64,000 nucleotides of DNA, taken from the NCBI RefSeq assembly GCF_027409185.1, contig NC_084462.1, positions 182,642,071 through 182,706,070 of the forward strand, read 5' to 3'. The notes under the pieces are model-generated. The model was not told where the DNA came from. It ran no database searches and worked only from the letters and a program-made list of their open reading frames with translations. Source of the DNA: Cynocephalus volans. Lineage: Eukaryota; Chordata; Mammalia; Dermoptera; Cynocephalidae. This document shows positions 9,260 through 22,500 of the stretch, piece by piece. The position numbers and the translations under genes were made by a program. Each line of letters opens with the position of its first letter. Position 1 is the stretch's first letter.

Positions 9260-11224
9260 GTAAGTAACCTGGGCGCTCGTCTAACTCGGGCCGCGTGGGC
9301 ACGCGCTGGAGGGGCGGGCGGCCCGCATCGGTGCAGGAAGCCGCGTCCCGCTGCCCGCGTGCGGGGCTGCCGAGGATATTCGTGATCACGGCGGCAGTCT
9401 TGCTTGTGGATAAGCCCGTGAGTTGCAGCGTTGCCGATAGCGCCCTGAGAGCCTGGGTTGCCGCCCGTGGGTTTTCCCAGTGTGTCAGGTCATTGCAGTG
9501 GTCAGTGCTTATTTTAACCAAACTCTTAAAGTGGGCAGGCAGTTCTTGAGAGGTTGTGAGGCTGTCAGATTAAAAACATGTTCTTGGTGCTGATTAAAAG
9601 TAGTGGATTGGGCTAAGTGGAGTCCTTTATGCCTTGTTCTCTTGAAATGGCCTGGAACTAAGTTTATGACTGACATTCACTAAAACTAAGCACCCGTTGA
9701 GGGATCTTTGCGGCCTCCTTAGGAGCTCCAAAACTGTACTCAGAAGAGCGCAGCTTTTATTAAGAAATAGCTTTGTTTCCACCCAAATTCATTTTGAAGG
9801 AGTTGGTTAAGCGTTTTGAAAGGCAGATGTATAGTGGGCTCTGCCCTGCCACCCACTGCGTAGCTGAGGGACACCCGCTCCGCTGGAGGCTTTGCTTTCC
9901 TCCTTCCTAAAAAGAAGCTGGTTTAGATGAGCTCTTAGGTTCCTTCCAGCGCTCACGTCCTATGATTTTATAAAAGGAACGTTTGATTTTGTTCATGTGA
10001 ACATTTAGAATATGCCAGGAACAGCATTGTTAGGGAACAACTTGGAGTAGAAATTCATTGCAATGTTTGACTCTGCCCAGGTGTTTTTTGAACTCTTCTA
10101 TAGCATGGCATTCAGAAGTGTTCCAGTCTAGTTGTTAGTTATGTTTCATAAAACATCTAGCAAATAACTTGTAAAGAAACTTCATTGGCCTTTCATTATA
10201 AGTGTTATGAGGTAATTGCTGGCAAGAAAATACCACCTCTTAAGAAAAGCTTCCTTGCTCTTCATGTTTTAATGCTTACAGCAATGTCTTGAGACATTGT
10301 GGCCTAGTGGTATCAGATGTCTTCATTTCAGTCTTCACAGTGTCACTTGTTTGCTAGATAACTGTTAGGCAATTTAATCTGTTTATGTAAACCTTAGTCT
10401 AAAGCATCCCTGTAGTATATTAATGTGTATTAGCGGTATATGTTCCTTCATCTGAGATGGATTAGAAAAGAGTGAGTAATAGAAAATAGCCTGAGTCAGT
10501 GAACTCATTTTCTTATGGTCCTTCTGAAGAAACCTATTTCTGACTTGATCATGTTCTTTGACTACTCTGAAGAATGGAGCAGGCAAAAGAGTGAGTTGAC
10601 TAGTTTTGATCATTGGTCTTCACTCACTCAAAAAAACAAAATCTTACATTGAGCCAAAACAGTCATAGTGGATTTGTGATGAAGTATTTCAAATGGGTTT
10701 TCTTTCGATATGTATTTCAATGAGGGACATTAAGGGAAGAAATGTGCTGTTTTCACCGAGGAATGCATGGTTTAGGCAGTGAATATTTGTGATTATTATT
10801 GACTGACTTGGCCCATTCTTGTTCTTTGGTTAATTTGTTGAATTATTTTGTAATTTTTGTGTGTCCTTAGAAATTACTAACTTTATTCTTTAAAAACAAC
10901 CTAGAGTATGGAGTGCACCTTTTCTTTATCCTCATGTAATGTATTTAAAATTGAATTTTTGACAGTTAAAATCAGAGGTTTGTAGCACATCATTGCATGA
11001 ATTTGCCATGCCCTGTTCCATTTTTAACTTTTGTATTGGCATACTCTGGAATTTGCTGTGTATTTTTCACATGGTGCCCTTGTGTCAGTGTTACACCTCA
11101 AGTTCACACTTAGCATATACCATATTATTTACCTATCATTACCGCACTGCTAAGTATTAGACTTCCTGCCAATTGAATGGTGAGTGTACAAGAATGTACA
11201 GTGTGTTGAGAAGCTCTTCTGGTA

Positions 11225-11650
11225 AAGTCAGGTTTATTGAGTTATAACATTCACCCTTTTTAAAGTGTAAAGTTTGATGAGTTTTGACAGATGTCTAGTC
11301 ATTCAACCACTATCACAATCAAGATGTAGAACATTTCCGTCACCCAGAAAGGTCCTTTGTAGCCCTTTACAATCAATCCCCTCCCCCTTCTCAGCCCCTG
11401 GCAACCACTGATCTGTTTTCTGTCTCTGTAGTTTTACCTTTTCTAGAATGTTATGTAAAATGGAGTCACAGAGTGTATAACCGACTTCTCTTAGTATAAA
11501 GCTTTTGATATCCATTTTTGTTTTTATGTGTATCAGTAGTGCATTCCTTTTTATTGCTGAATGGTATTTCATAGTTTGGATGTACCACAAATTTTTTTTC
11601 CATTCACCAGTTGATGGACATTTTGGCTATTATGAGTAGAACAGCTTTGT
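11225..11650 (-). repeat. LINE-1 3' end, antisense
   Basis: The text GTTTATTGAGTTATAACATT, then CTCAGCCCCTGGCAACCACT, then GAATGGTATTTCATAGTTTG and CCAGTTGATGGACATTTTGG is the reverse complement of an L1M 3' UTR and ORF2 end. Confidence 0.85.
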
Positions 11651-12127
11651 TTTTCTATTTTATAAAAAGACTTTCCATTTTGCTTATCTTAGAAACCTTA
11701 TTTAAATTTTAAATAATTATATATAATTGTGATAAGAATGCTATTATTAGATCAAGAATAATAAAAGGCAGATGATTTGTGACAAGAATATTATCTTCAT
11801 TCTTGTACACTACGCTTCCATTTTTGTTTTTTTCCAAATCTTAATATAACACCTTTAATGGATAGGTATATAAAACTTCAGTATTGTCACATCATTTTAT
11901 AGCTCAAAAGAACTTGTCAAACAGTCTGATCCAGTGAGGATGCTGAGGCTCAGACAGGTGACAGGAGCTGCTGACTAGTAGCAAAGCCTCTACTAGGTCC
12001 CCAATCTCTGGCTCAGTCTCACCTGTTTTTTTATGTACCAGGTTGTTTCTCAAAAGCTTATGTACTAATTATTCAATGAAGGAGACATAACTGTACCCAC
12101 ATACAGAGTAGAACTAAAATAAAACTT

Positions 12128-12990
12128 TAAAAAATGTTTTGTTATGGAAAATTTCAAACAAATAAGTAGAGAGAATGGTATTTATCGATGGTTCACAACA
12201 GGGGCGATTTTGCACCCCAGCAGACATTCGACAATGTCTAGAGACATTTTTGGTTGTCACAACTGAAGGGAGAGTTGCTGCTGACCAGGAATGCTGGTCA
12301 TTTTACAATACACAGGACAGCGTCCAAAAACATATTATCCAGCCCAAAATATCAGTAGTATCAGGGTTGAGAATCCCTAGTATGTAGTGAGACCCCATGT
12401 ACTGAACAGCTCGATGGCCAGTCTTATTTCTTTCTTCCCCGGAGATGCAAATTCAGCGCATTAGATATATCATTTCATCTCTAAAGCTTTTAGAAGAGAT
12501 AAAGCCTCTTTTTAAAAAAGTAATCAATACCTTTATCATATTTTTTTATATCAAATATCCAGTCAGTGTTCAAATTTCCTCAGTTGTCTTATTTAACTCT
12601 TGTTCATACTAGAGTCCAACTTGGATTCATACATTACATTTGGCTGATATGTAAAATAAGATGATTTTTTAAAGCCATCAAGAAATTCTGTTCATGTTCT
12701 AGTTTATGTTCTACAGTTGACTTGTATAGAGCCATAGGTAAATCCTTTTTCTGTAATGTCAAAATTATAAACATATTTTTCACTTAAATTTCAAAGCATG
12801 TGACACCTTGTAAGACTGAGTTATTTGCCAAAGTGCTGGAGGCCCCAGGGCTTTGCCAATTCCTGAACAGCTCCCCATGTGTGTGCATCGTATACTTGTT
12901 ATTAGTTAATGCAAAGAGTCATCAAAATTTCTTACATCTGTGAAATAGATTAACTGATGGTGTTATTGTCTAGCCAGCAATTGGTTATGT
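12128..12990. repeat. Old LINE-1 fragment split by a hAT element
   Basis: 12128-12188 (TTATGGAAAATTTCAAACAA, AGAGAGAATGG) and 12390-12720 (ATATATCATTTCATCTCTAA, CAAATATCCAGTCAGTGTTC, TTTGGCTGATATGTAAAATA) are consecutive parts of a familiar L1M 3' region. A hAT element separates them. Orientation is not assigned. Confidence 0.65.
12190..12386. mobile_element. hAT-Charlie non-autonomous element
   Basis: The sequence GGGGCGATTTTGCACCCCAG, then GACAATGTCTAGAGACATTT, then TTGGTTGTCACAACTGAAGG, ending GGTTGAGAATCCCTA, is a common eutherian hAT-Charlie MITE (MER3/MER58-like; exact name uncertain). The candidate 8-bp target copies have diverged. A 70-codon ORF inside it is not a gene. Confidence 0.7.
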
Positions 12991-13147
12991 GAGACTGAAT
13001 TAGTCTCTTCAGCAAATTTGAGTGCCTACTATGTGTATTACACTGTTCTAGGTCCTATAGAGGATTTATGTTTGGGAACCATATTGTTCTTGCTCTTAAG
13101 AACTTCTTAGCTCCTACAGAACAAACCACCCTGAGCTCTATGAAACT

Positions 13148-13340
13148 AGTCTGTAAACTCTCAAACTTGAGCAAACATTAGGACCACCTGGAGGGTTGTT
13201 AAAGTGCTGATCGCTGAGCCCCACCCCCAGATTTTGTTTCGATAGTTAGGGCCCTAGAGTTTGCATTTCTGACAAGTTTTCAGGTGATGTTGATGCTGCA
13301 AGTCCAGGGACCACATTTGAGAATCACCACCTTAGTATTC
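13148..13340 (+). mobile_element. MER5A-like hAT-Charlie MITE
   Basis: The 190-bp element contains GGACCACCTGGAGGGTTGTT, GAGCCCCACCCCCAGATTTT, GTTTGCATTTCTGACAAGTT and GGTGATGTTGATGCTGCAAG, and ends TTTGAGAATCACCAC. This is the classic MER5A layout. Confidence 0.85.
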
Positions 13341-15299
13341 AGTGAAGCTTTCTAACTAAGCTACACTCCTTTTAGATTATACTGTGACTGTAGAAGAGAG
13401 ATTTCCAGCAGATTTAATGAAGTTTTCACGTGCCACGAGTTTTTAAAAACTGGTTGTTTAAAAAAAAAAAAGTCTGGTTTTGGAAAATAAGAATAGTTAC
13501 TATTTGCTGATCACTTGCAGTATACCATGCAACAATACTAAGTAGTTTATATAATATCTCATTTAAAATATGTAATATGGTTTCATGTAATTTGCTTTTT
13601 AACTTCCAAGCACAACTATCTGTTGAATGAAGCTGTTTAGTCCTTTAAAACAAAAAGTTGATCTCTGAGGAATTTATATTTTGTATTTGGTCAGAGTATT
13701 GGAGGAAAGATCTTATAGACTTCAATGTGAGGGTTGTTTTCATCTTCTGTGTGTAAATTTGGTAAAGGTTGAAATTTGCAGTAAGTAGAATATTGGCCAT
13801 TTTGATTACTTATGGAGCTCATTATGTACCTTGTAATTGCCTGTAGGAGACTTATATAGTACATGATTTATATTGTAATGACTTAGAGACTAATATAAAT
13901 TAATAATACCTGTCTTTGAGAGCTTGTTTGGAGGTTCTGGCAGGGGAGTGCAGCTAGTTGTATACCCTTGACCAAAGAATGGTCCTCCTCTTTATTGGGG
14001 AAAGTCGTCCTCTTTGACCAAGTGCTCAGCTTTGGGAGGGGGAACGCATGTGTAGTGGTGAGGGAGGAAAGGGACACCTGCCTAGCCAGCCAGACCAACC
14101 GAATCAACCCTGGTGATCAGTGGGGTGACAGATATCACAGCCAGATCGCCCTCACATCCAGTACCTGTCTTTGATTTCAAAGAGAATTGTTCTGGATTTT
14201 ATTGTTCTGAGATATAGCCAGATTTTATCCCTGGTATTTGTTCCCAGGCTGGAAGTAAGAGTGAGGGAATGCAGCCCCTTCTGATCACCATTGGGAGGAC
14301 TGGAGCAGAAATTCACTTGTCTCATCCATTTTAAAATTTTATATTAAGCCTCAAGGAGAAAATAAATCTCTTACCTGGAAAGCTTTAATGTCTTATGTTA
14401 CAAAAGAGGTTAAAGAATGCTTGGAGCTGGTCTGCAAGTAATAATAAGGGGTTTGTGCTGACCCGTATGTACCAACATGTACAGAGAAATGGCAAGGGTG
14501 GAAGTTAGCACTGGAAGAAAAGGACTTTTCTCTTTTAGAATCCAACTTTTTCTTCAAGCTAATTTCTTTAGTACTGTTTTCTAGCCACCTGAGCTGCTCA
14601 GCCATGGTTTAATCTTATATACTCTTATGTAGACTAGATAACATATTGTTTCTGTGGGTTATGAGGGATCTTGGTGTTCAAAATGAGGGCTTCAACAAAG
14701 CAGGAGGTCGTTGGATTTCTTGTAAATAGGTAGTTGCTTTTGGGTGGAGTCTAAATATTGTGGGGTTTCTGTTATGAACATTTTACATGAAAATCTGTAT
14801 TGGTAGAATTTAATATGAAATTTGAGTAAGTTGAACCCAAAGGTTTTGATACCAGAATTTTAAATAACCCCATTCTTTATGCAGTCAGCCTTTATGACTG
14901 CACTTAACTACAAGAGCAGATTCTAGAATGAGAATCCTGGAAAGAAATAGACCTAGAATCACTTCTTAATTCAGCGTTGTTGAAGGCTTTCAAGGCTGTT
15001 TTTGATAGCGTTATTTTCACATTCTACCCTTACCTCTTTCCTTGTTTTCCTTCCCTTACACCTAGCCCTTGCCTATCCTAGGCCCACCAGGGGCACCCAT
15101 AGGCATTTATTAGCTTTACTAGTGGAGTGGATTAAGGAACTTATGTTTTCTTCTCTTAAAGCATCAAAAGAAGGTTGCCATCTAGACATTTAAGATACTC
15201 AAGATGAAGAACCTTATACATACCATGGTAATGTATTCCAATTTCTTTTCCACTTAACTTAGTTCCGGTTCTTAACATTTATTCCCTGCTTATCTTATG

Positions 15300-15775
15300 G
15301 TTCTACTTATTATTTCTGTGGAACAAACCCCTCTACAACTTAGTAGTGTAAAACAACAACCATTTTATTATGTTCACAGATTGTGGGTCAGGAATTCAGA
15401 CAGGGATGGCTTATCTCTGCACTGCTATGTCTGGGGCCTCAGTCACAGGAGATCTCGAAAGGCTAGGGGAATTTGAGCAACTGGGCCGGAGGACCCATAT
15501 TCTAGACTGTTTCTTCACTCCCATATCTGGCAGGAGTGACTGCACAGGAGGCGTCAGCATAGTTGCACTTCTTCCGTGGTGGCTCAGTGTCTTATCAAAT
15601 GAGGCAAAAGCTGCTTGCCTTTTATGACCTAGCCTCAGAAGTCTTGTAGTGTTATTTCCACCATTCTCTTGGCTAAAGCAGTCACAAGCACACCCAGATT
15701 CAAGGGGAAGGCTCATGGACCTTACTTCTTAATGGGAGGTGACTTGCATCACATTTTAAAGTCACCACAACAGTG
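15300..15775. repeat. Ancient dispersed retroelement fragment
   Basis: The motif CTTAGTAGTGTAAAACAACA, then TTTATTATGTTCACAGATTG and GTGGGTCAGGAATTCAGAC, then GCCTTTTATGACCTAGCCTC and AAGGGGAAGGCTCATGGACC belongs to a widespread mammalian LTR-like repeat whose name I am not sure of. Related copies occur at 23640-24060 and perhaps 61940-62365. The 85- and 101-codon ORFs here are chance. Confidence 0.5.
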
Positions 15776-15929
15776 ACTCTTTGGGTTTATAACCTGACCT
15801 ATAATTCTGTTGTGTGGACTTGGGCTACTTATTTAACTTCGTTGTGCCCCCGTTACTTCATCTATAAATTGAGATTGGTAACAGTAGTGACGTCATAGAG
15901 CTGCTGTAAGGATAAGGCCTTCCATTATC

Positions 15930-16420
15930 TGGTCTTCTTACCCTCATCTCCTACCTCTCTCTCCTACTCAGTGCACTGGTAGCCACAGGTGTCTCCTCGC
16001 TGTACTTTGAACACACCAGGGGCGCTTGAACCTCAGGGCCTTGGTACTGACTGTTCTCTTTGCCTGGAATGCTTTTTTCCCAGATATCCTTATGGCTAGC
16101 GCTCTCACCTTCTCACCTTGCTCAAATGTCACCTCAGTGAGGCTTACTCTGACCATCTATGGCCTTCCCAATCCCCCAAACCCTGATCTAATTTTCCTTT
16201 TTCCATTGCATTTATTACTTCTTAACATACTGTATAATTTACATTTTTCTTATGTTTATTGTTTTGTCAATTTCCCCTGGTAAACTACAAGCACCGTGAG
16301 AGTGGAATATTTATTTACTGATATTATTCCAAATACGTAGAACGTGTGAGCCATTTATTATAGGTAATCGATAAATAAATATTGGTTGGATTACTGAGTG
16401 ATTAAATGAGACAAATGGGT
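15930..16420 (+). repeat. L2 LINE 3' fragment
   Basis: CAGGGCCTTGGTACTGACTG, TGCCTGGAATGCTTTTTTCC, CTCAAATGTCACCTCAGTGA and CATTGCATTTATTACTTCTT follow the L2 3' order almost completely, down to a TAAATAAATATTGGTTGGAT-like tail. Confidence 0.85.
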
Positions 16421-16784
16421 AAAGCATTTAGAACAGTGCCTGACACAGTAATTAATACATAAATGTTAGTGATTATTAATATTAATGGTCTATTTACTAG
16501 TCTTTTCATTTGTCATCTCTAGTCTTGTGTCCTCAGCCTCTCCCCTTTGTTGTTCATTCCAGTGAGATTACCTTCTTTCTCCTTTTTTTAAAACCTCAGA
16601 CTGCTTCTTAAAGGGAGGCATAATGGAAAACGTCTGAGCTTGGAGTGAGAGATAAAAATGGGAGCCTAAGACTATGGTTGAGGGAAAGGTTCTGAAGATA
16701 GTTATGAGGTAGAATGGACAAGATGTGGAGCAAAAAAAAAAAGAAGGAACAATAACACATAAAAGAAGAAATTGGGATTTGAAG

Positions 16785-17005
16785 TTATAGACTTGGATTT
16801 GAAACTGGTCTTCAAATTCAGTAACTTAACTATGGACAAGTTAATTCACTTGTCTGTGCCTCTTGTTTTTAATTTATTGAAAGAGAATGACATTATCTAC
16901 CCCTCAGGGTTGTTGTGATTAAAGAAAATAGCACCTAAAGTGTTTGGCCCAGTTTACTCCACATGATGGAGGTTTCTGTAAATGTTAATTTCCTCTTAAG
17001 GTAGC
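16785..17005 (+). repeat. MIR SINE
   Basis: GACAAGTTAATTCACTTGTC, then CTCAGGGTTGTTGTGATTAA and TAAAGTGTTTGGCCCAG, match MIR in + orientation. Confidence 0.75.
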
Positions 17006-19208
17006 TTTTGTAGTGTTATTCTTAAAAAATGGATAATCTAAAGTTTTTGGTTTAGTATTCAAAGTTCTTGACCTACCTTTTCTAGCTTTGTTATCTCTTA
17101 CTGCTCACTATATAAACTTAATACTGTAGCCAGACAAGTTTGCTTGACTGTTTGTTTATCCAGCAATTTCACACTGTATGCCACGTCCTGTTTACTGAAA
17201 GTAGAGATGAGACAGCCCTTGCCCACAAGGCGCTTACAGTCAAGTACTTTAGTATAAGACTTAACTAAATGTCGCGGGTGGGAGACTGAGGGGGAGCAAG
17301 GCAGAAGGTATGGCCTAGTCAAAAGCATAAAGATTGCTATCAGTCACAATGTCAAGGAGCTGAAGGGAATAGTAGTAGTATATTTAGTTATTTAGAAATA
17401 TGAACATACTACTACTTGATTTTTTCCCCTCCAGTGTTAGGCATTTTCTGTTGACTTCCCACTAAGGAATGTGAAGACTTAGCTCTTTAGACCACTGCCC
17501 CCTTCTCTTTTTTCCATACATAAATTTTTTAGCCCCCCATCCTTCCAATGTAGTTATGTCATAATTTTAGTTAGATTATTGTTCAACTTTTACATGATTA
17601 TGGCCCATGTAGAAGCTGTTCACAGCTGAGTTATGTAGCATGCCGTAATGACTTTTCCTTTTTTTTTTTTTGCACTTTCTGTTTTCCCTGGAGTTAATGT
17701 GTCTTATTGTTTTGTTGCTTAGATTTTTATGACTTGTCACTTTCAAATCTCCTCCTCTGTGTTCGTATTTGTCAGGTGTTCTGTCACTTTCATCTCTCCC
17801 AGCCTGGCCTCGTGGGCTAGCTAGGCCTGCTGAGGAACAGTCATCCTGGGATCTCCCTTCACCCTTTTCCTAGGGATTCCTTTTGCCTTTTGTGTTGGAT
17901 CCTGTTTCCTTGACTTCTTTTCTTCCCCTTTCTTGGTTCACTCTCAGGTTTCATTGCAGCAGTTCCTCCAGTGATTTCATGAGAAAGTTTCAGGGAGGTG
18001 AAATTTTTAAATCCTTGAATAGTGAAAACATCTTTAGTCAATCCTCACACTTGATTGATATTTTGGGTGCATGTGGAATTCTTAGACTGAATATCCTTTT
18101 CCCTTAGAATTTTGTCTGTTGTCTTATATAGCATCTGATATTGCAGTTTAGAAAGATCCAATACCATTTTGAGTCTGACTTATTTTTATGCCCATATTTA
18201 AGACTGAGACATTAGAGGCTGATTGGAAGTCTGTGAATTTGGATGAGTCTTGAAAATTGTGGCCTCACTGTTGGATTTCTTTGGGGAACTCCTGATATCC
18301 ATATATTTTGTCTTATTTCTTGGTCTGGGCAGATTCCAATTTAAGTGTAAGCCTAGGTGCCCATGTTTTAGGGAGCAGAGTCAGGAAAGAGGGCAGGAGG
18401 AAAGGAAAGGTCTGTGGCTTTGTACTTCCTGTCCTTGTTTTCAGTATCTCTGCTCTCAGTTGTGCCTTGTGTCCCCAAGCCCAGAGACCTTCTATTTTGC
18501 CCTTTCTAGGGAACTTCCAGGTTTTTTTGTTAGCGTAGGAGAGGAGATACAGGGGGTCATTTGTTTAACAGACCCAACAAATCCTGTTTCAGCCTTACCT
18601 TCATTCCCACCTCCTAGAGGTAATTGGTACTAACAATTTCTTATTCTTTTGAGGGTTCTGTAGTACAAATCGGGATTTTCCATTATTTTCATAGCTGGCT
18701 TAGGGTTCATCTTTCTCACATGTATTAAGACATTTCCTTCTGTTTTCTAGTTTCCAAAAGTAAGTATGTCATGTCTTCTGTTCTCTTTGTCTTAATGGCT
18801 TTTTGCCTTATTCCTGAAAAATATCTTTTTTTTATTGTTATTTTAATGGAGTTTGAGGTGGGAGAGGAGGTAAATGCAGCCATGATCTTTAACCGGAAGT
18901 GGATTAGATATTTATGTATACCAGTACATCTCTTTAAAATTTTGCTACTAATCTTTATAAGTAACATCTAAGATTGATAGGCTTCTTCAGAAATTGGTGG
19001 TAAATTTGGCTAATGGTAGGGGGTTGTGCCAGGGAAGTCTTTCCTCCAAGCTTTCTTACCTTTTTGTATGCCAGTACCTGGTCTGAAATGACCCTCATCT
19101 CCCATTAGAACTCTGCTACTTGTTCTTTAAGGACTCCATCCCTTCACCCCTAGGGCACCTTTTTTTCTTCATCTCATCCAAATGCAATCATGTCCCCTTA
19201 AGTGCTTA

Positions 19209-19757
19209 GAGCTGCATTATCTAACACAGTAGCCACTAGCTACATGTGGCTACTGAGAACTTGAAATTTGGTTAGTCTGAATAAAGATGTTCTGTAAATA
19301 CGAAATACAAGTTGAGTATCCCTCATCCAAAATGCCTGGGACCAGAAGTGTTTCATATTTTTTCAGATTTTGGAATATTTGCATTATACTTGTAAGTTTA
19401 GCATCCCTAATCAGAGAATCTGAAATCTGAAATACTCCAATGTGCATTTCCCTTGAGCATCATGTCAGTGTTCAAACAGTTTCAGAATTTGGAGCATTTT
19501 GGATTTTGGATTTTCAAATTAGGAATATTCAACCTGTATACACCAGATTTCAAAGACAATATTTTTTTTAAAAGGATGCGAAATCTTAATCTTTTTATAT
19601 TACGTGTTGAAATATTTGTGGGTATATTGGGTTAAATAAAATATGGTATTTAATTTAATTTAACCCTTTTCCTTTTTATGTTTTTTAAACATGGCTACTA
19701 GAAAATTAAAAATTACATATGTAGCTCACATTATATATACCTGTTGGACAGCATTAT
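19209..19757. mobile_element. hAT-like element carrying a nested Tigger MITE
   Basis: The left end contains AGTAGCCACTAGCTACATGT and GGCTACTGAGAACTTGAAAT. The right end contains ATGGCTACTAGAAAATTAAA and CCTGTTGGACAGCATTATTC. These are matching ends of a common eutherian hAT repeat (GTCCAATAGAAATATAA type). The middle is interrupted by the Tigger MITE. Confidence 0.75.
19308..19536 (+). mobile_element. TcMar-Tigger MITE, 229 bp, TA target site
   Basis: The element starts CAAGTTGAGTATCCCTCATC and ends GGAATATTCAACCTG, so the termini are imperfect inverted repeats. It is flanked by TA on both sides (19306-19307, 19537-19538). The internal palindrome-like text (GGATTTTGGATTTTCAAATT) is typical of the MER44/MER46-type Tigger MITEs; the exact name is uncertain. 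Confidence 0.85.
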
Positions 19758-20249
19758 TCATTGATTTTCTCTTGGGGCAGGGATTGCCCCTTCTTTCAGT
19801 TACTGTTCTCTTTGTTAGCACGCTACCTAGACTGTGAGTGCCTTGAAGGTTTGGCATCATACTTTTCCATATCTTTTATACCCTGGTAGTGCCTAGCACT
19901 TAATAGGTACCTATCATATAGTTAGCTGGCCAAATGTTACCAAATCAAAGTTTTCTTTTGCCACAACTTGTGTGTGCCTTATAAGTCTTCTGAGGAATAA
20001 AGTAAATTGTTTTTCAGTACATTACAGTTGTTCACCTGCTATACCAATAACAATTATTTTATTAAAATTGAAACAGATTTGACTGAAATTATGGAACAGT
20101 AACAGTTCCCTTTTCCTATTCTTAGATGCTTTTTTATAAACTTAACTGCAAAGAGTCACATTATTTTTGGTCCATGTGAGGCCATTCTCTTGTTTTATGT
20201 ATTTCTGTTAATCCCCATATGTTATTTCTCTTACCCCCTCTTACCATTC

Positions 20250-21790
20250 TGATGTGTTTAATATGTTGTATGTATGTATATATATATGTTCTTATAAAGT
20301 GTATTTTGATATGTTTGGTATTTTATGTAAATATTACATGTCTAATCTATGTATTTAATCTTATAACTGCTACATAGCACTTGATTATATGCATCTACCA
20401 CATTTTACCGGTCCACTTGCAGGGGTGGACATTCAGGTTGCCTGCAACTCCTTGCCACTACAAACAATGCCACAATGAACATCTTCATGCATGTCCCTAT
20501 ATAGGGTGATATAAGAATTTCTTTGGAATGTATAGCTAGGAGTGGACCTGCTGGGTCACAGGAAATGCCAGACTGCTCTTCTGGATAGCTGCATCAGCTG
20601 CACTTCCATCAGTAGTGCACAAAGGTTTTTGTATCCCCTATCCCTGCCAACATTTAGAATTATCCAGCTTTCTAATTTTTTGCCAGCCTGACAGGTATAA
20701 TGTGATACCTCACTGATATTTTAATTTGTATTTGTCTATGATTTTTATCATCTCTTTATATATTCCTTGGCTTTGGGGGCATTCTTTTCTGCAAATGCTA
20801 TTTTTCCTTTGTCCATTTTTCTATTGGGTTGCTGTGTTTTTCTGGTTGATTCTTAGGTATTTCTTGATTTTCTACATATTACTCTGTTGTAGGTTTTAGA
20901 CATGGCAGATACTTTCTCCTGTCCTCTTTCCATAATGCCCTTCATTGAACAGAAATCCTTAATTTTGATGTAAACAACATGCTTTGGAAATTCTGCTTAA
21001 GCACCTGATTCAGAAGGATATTCTCTTACATTTCTTATGCTAACCTTTAATCTTTTACCTTTCATGTTTAGGTTTTTAATCCCTTTAGACTTAGCCCACC
21101 TTTGCATATCGTCTTAAGTAGGGATCTAGTTTTATTTTCCTCCATAGGCTGATGTAGTAAGCCAGTATTCCCACAGATCTGTTCAACAGTCTATCCTTTC
21201 CCCCTTCATTGTATCTTATGTCCCTATATCTTCATGTCTTTCAGCTTTGTATTCTGTTGCATTGGTCTGTTTTTCTGTTCTTGCGCCAATATGCCACAGG
21301 TTTTCTTATATTACTATGGCTTTGTAGTATATCTTTATCTACAAGGGTACTTCAAAAAGTTTGTGAAAAATAGAATTAAAAGATAATTCAAATCTTTCCA
21401 TGAACTTTTTGAAATACCTTCATGTTTCTTGAACTGTTTATTTTGAAATAATTTTAGAATGATAGAAAAATTGCAAAAAACAGTACAATAATGACAGTTA
21501 TATCTCTTTTCTGCCACACATTTTATAACTTTCTTTTCCTTAAAGCATTGGCGGTGATCTACATATTATGTTAAATAACAGTGGTTATAATGGGCAGCCT
21601 TGTCTTGTTTCTGATCTTAAAAGAAATGATTCTAAAATTTCTCTATTTAGTGTAATATTGGCTAAAGGTTTTTTGGCCTATGATTTCTATCAAATGAAGG
21701 AAGTTTCGTTTTAATCCTGGTTTGGTAAGAGTTTTTAAAATCGTGAATTGTTCAGTCTTATCAAATCCTTTATCTGCCATGAAATGAAAT
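20250..21790 (-). repeat. LINE-1 ORF2/3' antisense, interrupted by a MITE
   Basis: This is a long, old L1 remnant in reverse: GTGGACATTCAGGTTGCCTG, GTCCATTTTTCTATTGGGTT, TTACTATGGCTTTGTAGTAT and GGGCAGCCTTGTCTTGTTTC are antisense L1 ORF2 signatures. 21421-21530 may be a second L1 3' piece. The element is split by the palindromic MITE at 21342-21420. Confidence 0.8.
21342..21420 (+). mobile_element. 79-bp palindromic mariner-like MITE, copy 1
   Basis: The ends AAGGGTACTTCAAAAAGTTT and AACTTTTTGAAATACCTT are inverted repeats of about 18 bp, with a TA before the left end (21340-21341). The interior reads GAATTAAAAGATAATTCAAA. Size and structure fit a mariner MITE comparable to MADE1 but with different termini. 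Confidence 0.75.
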
Positions 21791-22374
21791 TGCCTAGCTG
21801 CTTTCAAAAGTGAAATTTGACTTTGTGAATATCTCTAAAGTACAAAATGCTTGGAGGACAGCTGTTTATTGTCACAATTTGGCTTTGCAGGTTTTTTTTC
21901 ACATTTGAAAAACGTGTCCATGTGCTAAGGAGGTGACTTGTTATTTTAAGGATTAGAAGGATGTGTGGGCACATGTGTTGTGTTTTACAGAAGGGACCAA
22001 GCTCTGTTCAGGAAGAGTTGAAACATAGTATAAAGTTGTTATTTTAAACTTGTAAACGGAGTTCTTATGTAGGAGGTGCTTAAGTAGACCACTCAAATTT
22101 CAGGTTGGTTTTCTGTCAGATAAATGTGAGGGCAAAACAATTCTGGAACCATATTTATTATGTTAAAAGATTTTAAAGATTTTTTTAAAAAATGTGTGTG
22201 TCTAAGGAATATTTAAATTTCTCTCTTCTGATTATGTAATGATTTACAGTCTGTGGCTCTTTATATATGGACAAAAATTTTAAGAACAAATATGTAACAC
22301 ATAAAATGGAATGCATTCCCCATTCATTTTTCTTATTGATGCTTACATTAGCTTAAATTAGCAGTGATATGGTC

Positions 22375-22500
22375 CCTGTATCAGTTAATAGTGCTTTGGC
22401 GGAAAGTAACGAAAACCTAACATAGTAGCTTAAACAAATAAGGGTTTATTTTTCTCAAAAGAGAAATCTAGAGGTAGACAGCTTATACCATTGGTTTAGC
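22375..22500. repeat. Ancient dispersed repeat fragment
   Basis: GGAAAGTAACGAAAACCTAA, then AGTAGCTTAAACAAATAAGG and GTTTATTTTTCTC, is a widely dispersed eutherian motif (AAGTAACAGAAACCC type). The family name is not assigned. Confidence 0.5.

Larger units (their letters stand above)
8040..9460. promoter_or_regulatory. MARK3: CpG island over the MARK3 promoter and exon 1
   Basis: CpG dinucleotides become dense from about 8070 and thin out past about 9460, in sharp contrast to the AT-rich flanks. The island covers the promoter, the 5' UTR, exon 1 and the first 200 bases of intron 1, as expected for a broadly expressed kinase gene. Long overlapping ORFs on both strands here (up to 197 codons) are typical shadows of GC-rich DNA and are not called as genes. 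No TATA box is visible in front of the inferred start. Confidence 0.9.

Noticed and set aside
9167..9385. 72-codon frame running through exon 1 into intron 1
   Set aside because: It starts at a non-ATG codon and reads past the consensus donor at 9260. The MARK3 protein is made by splicing to 26823.
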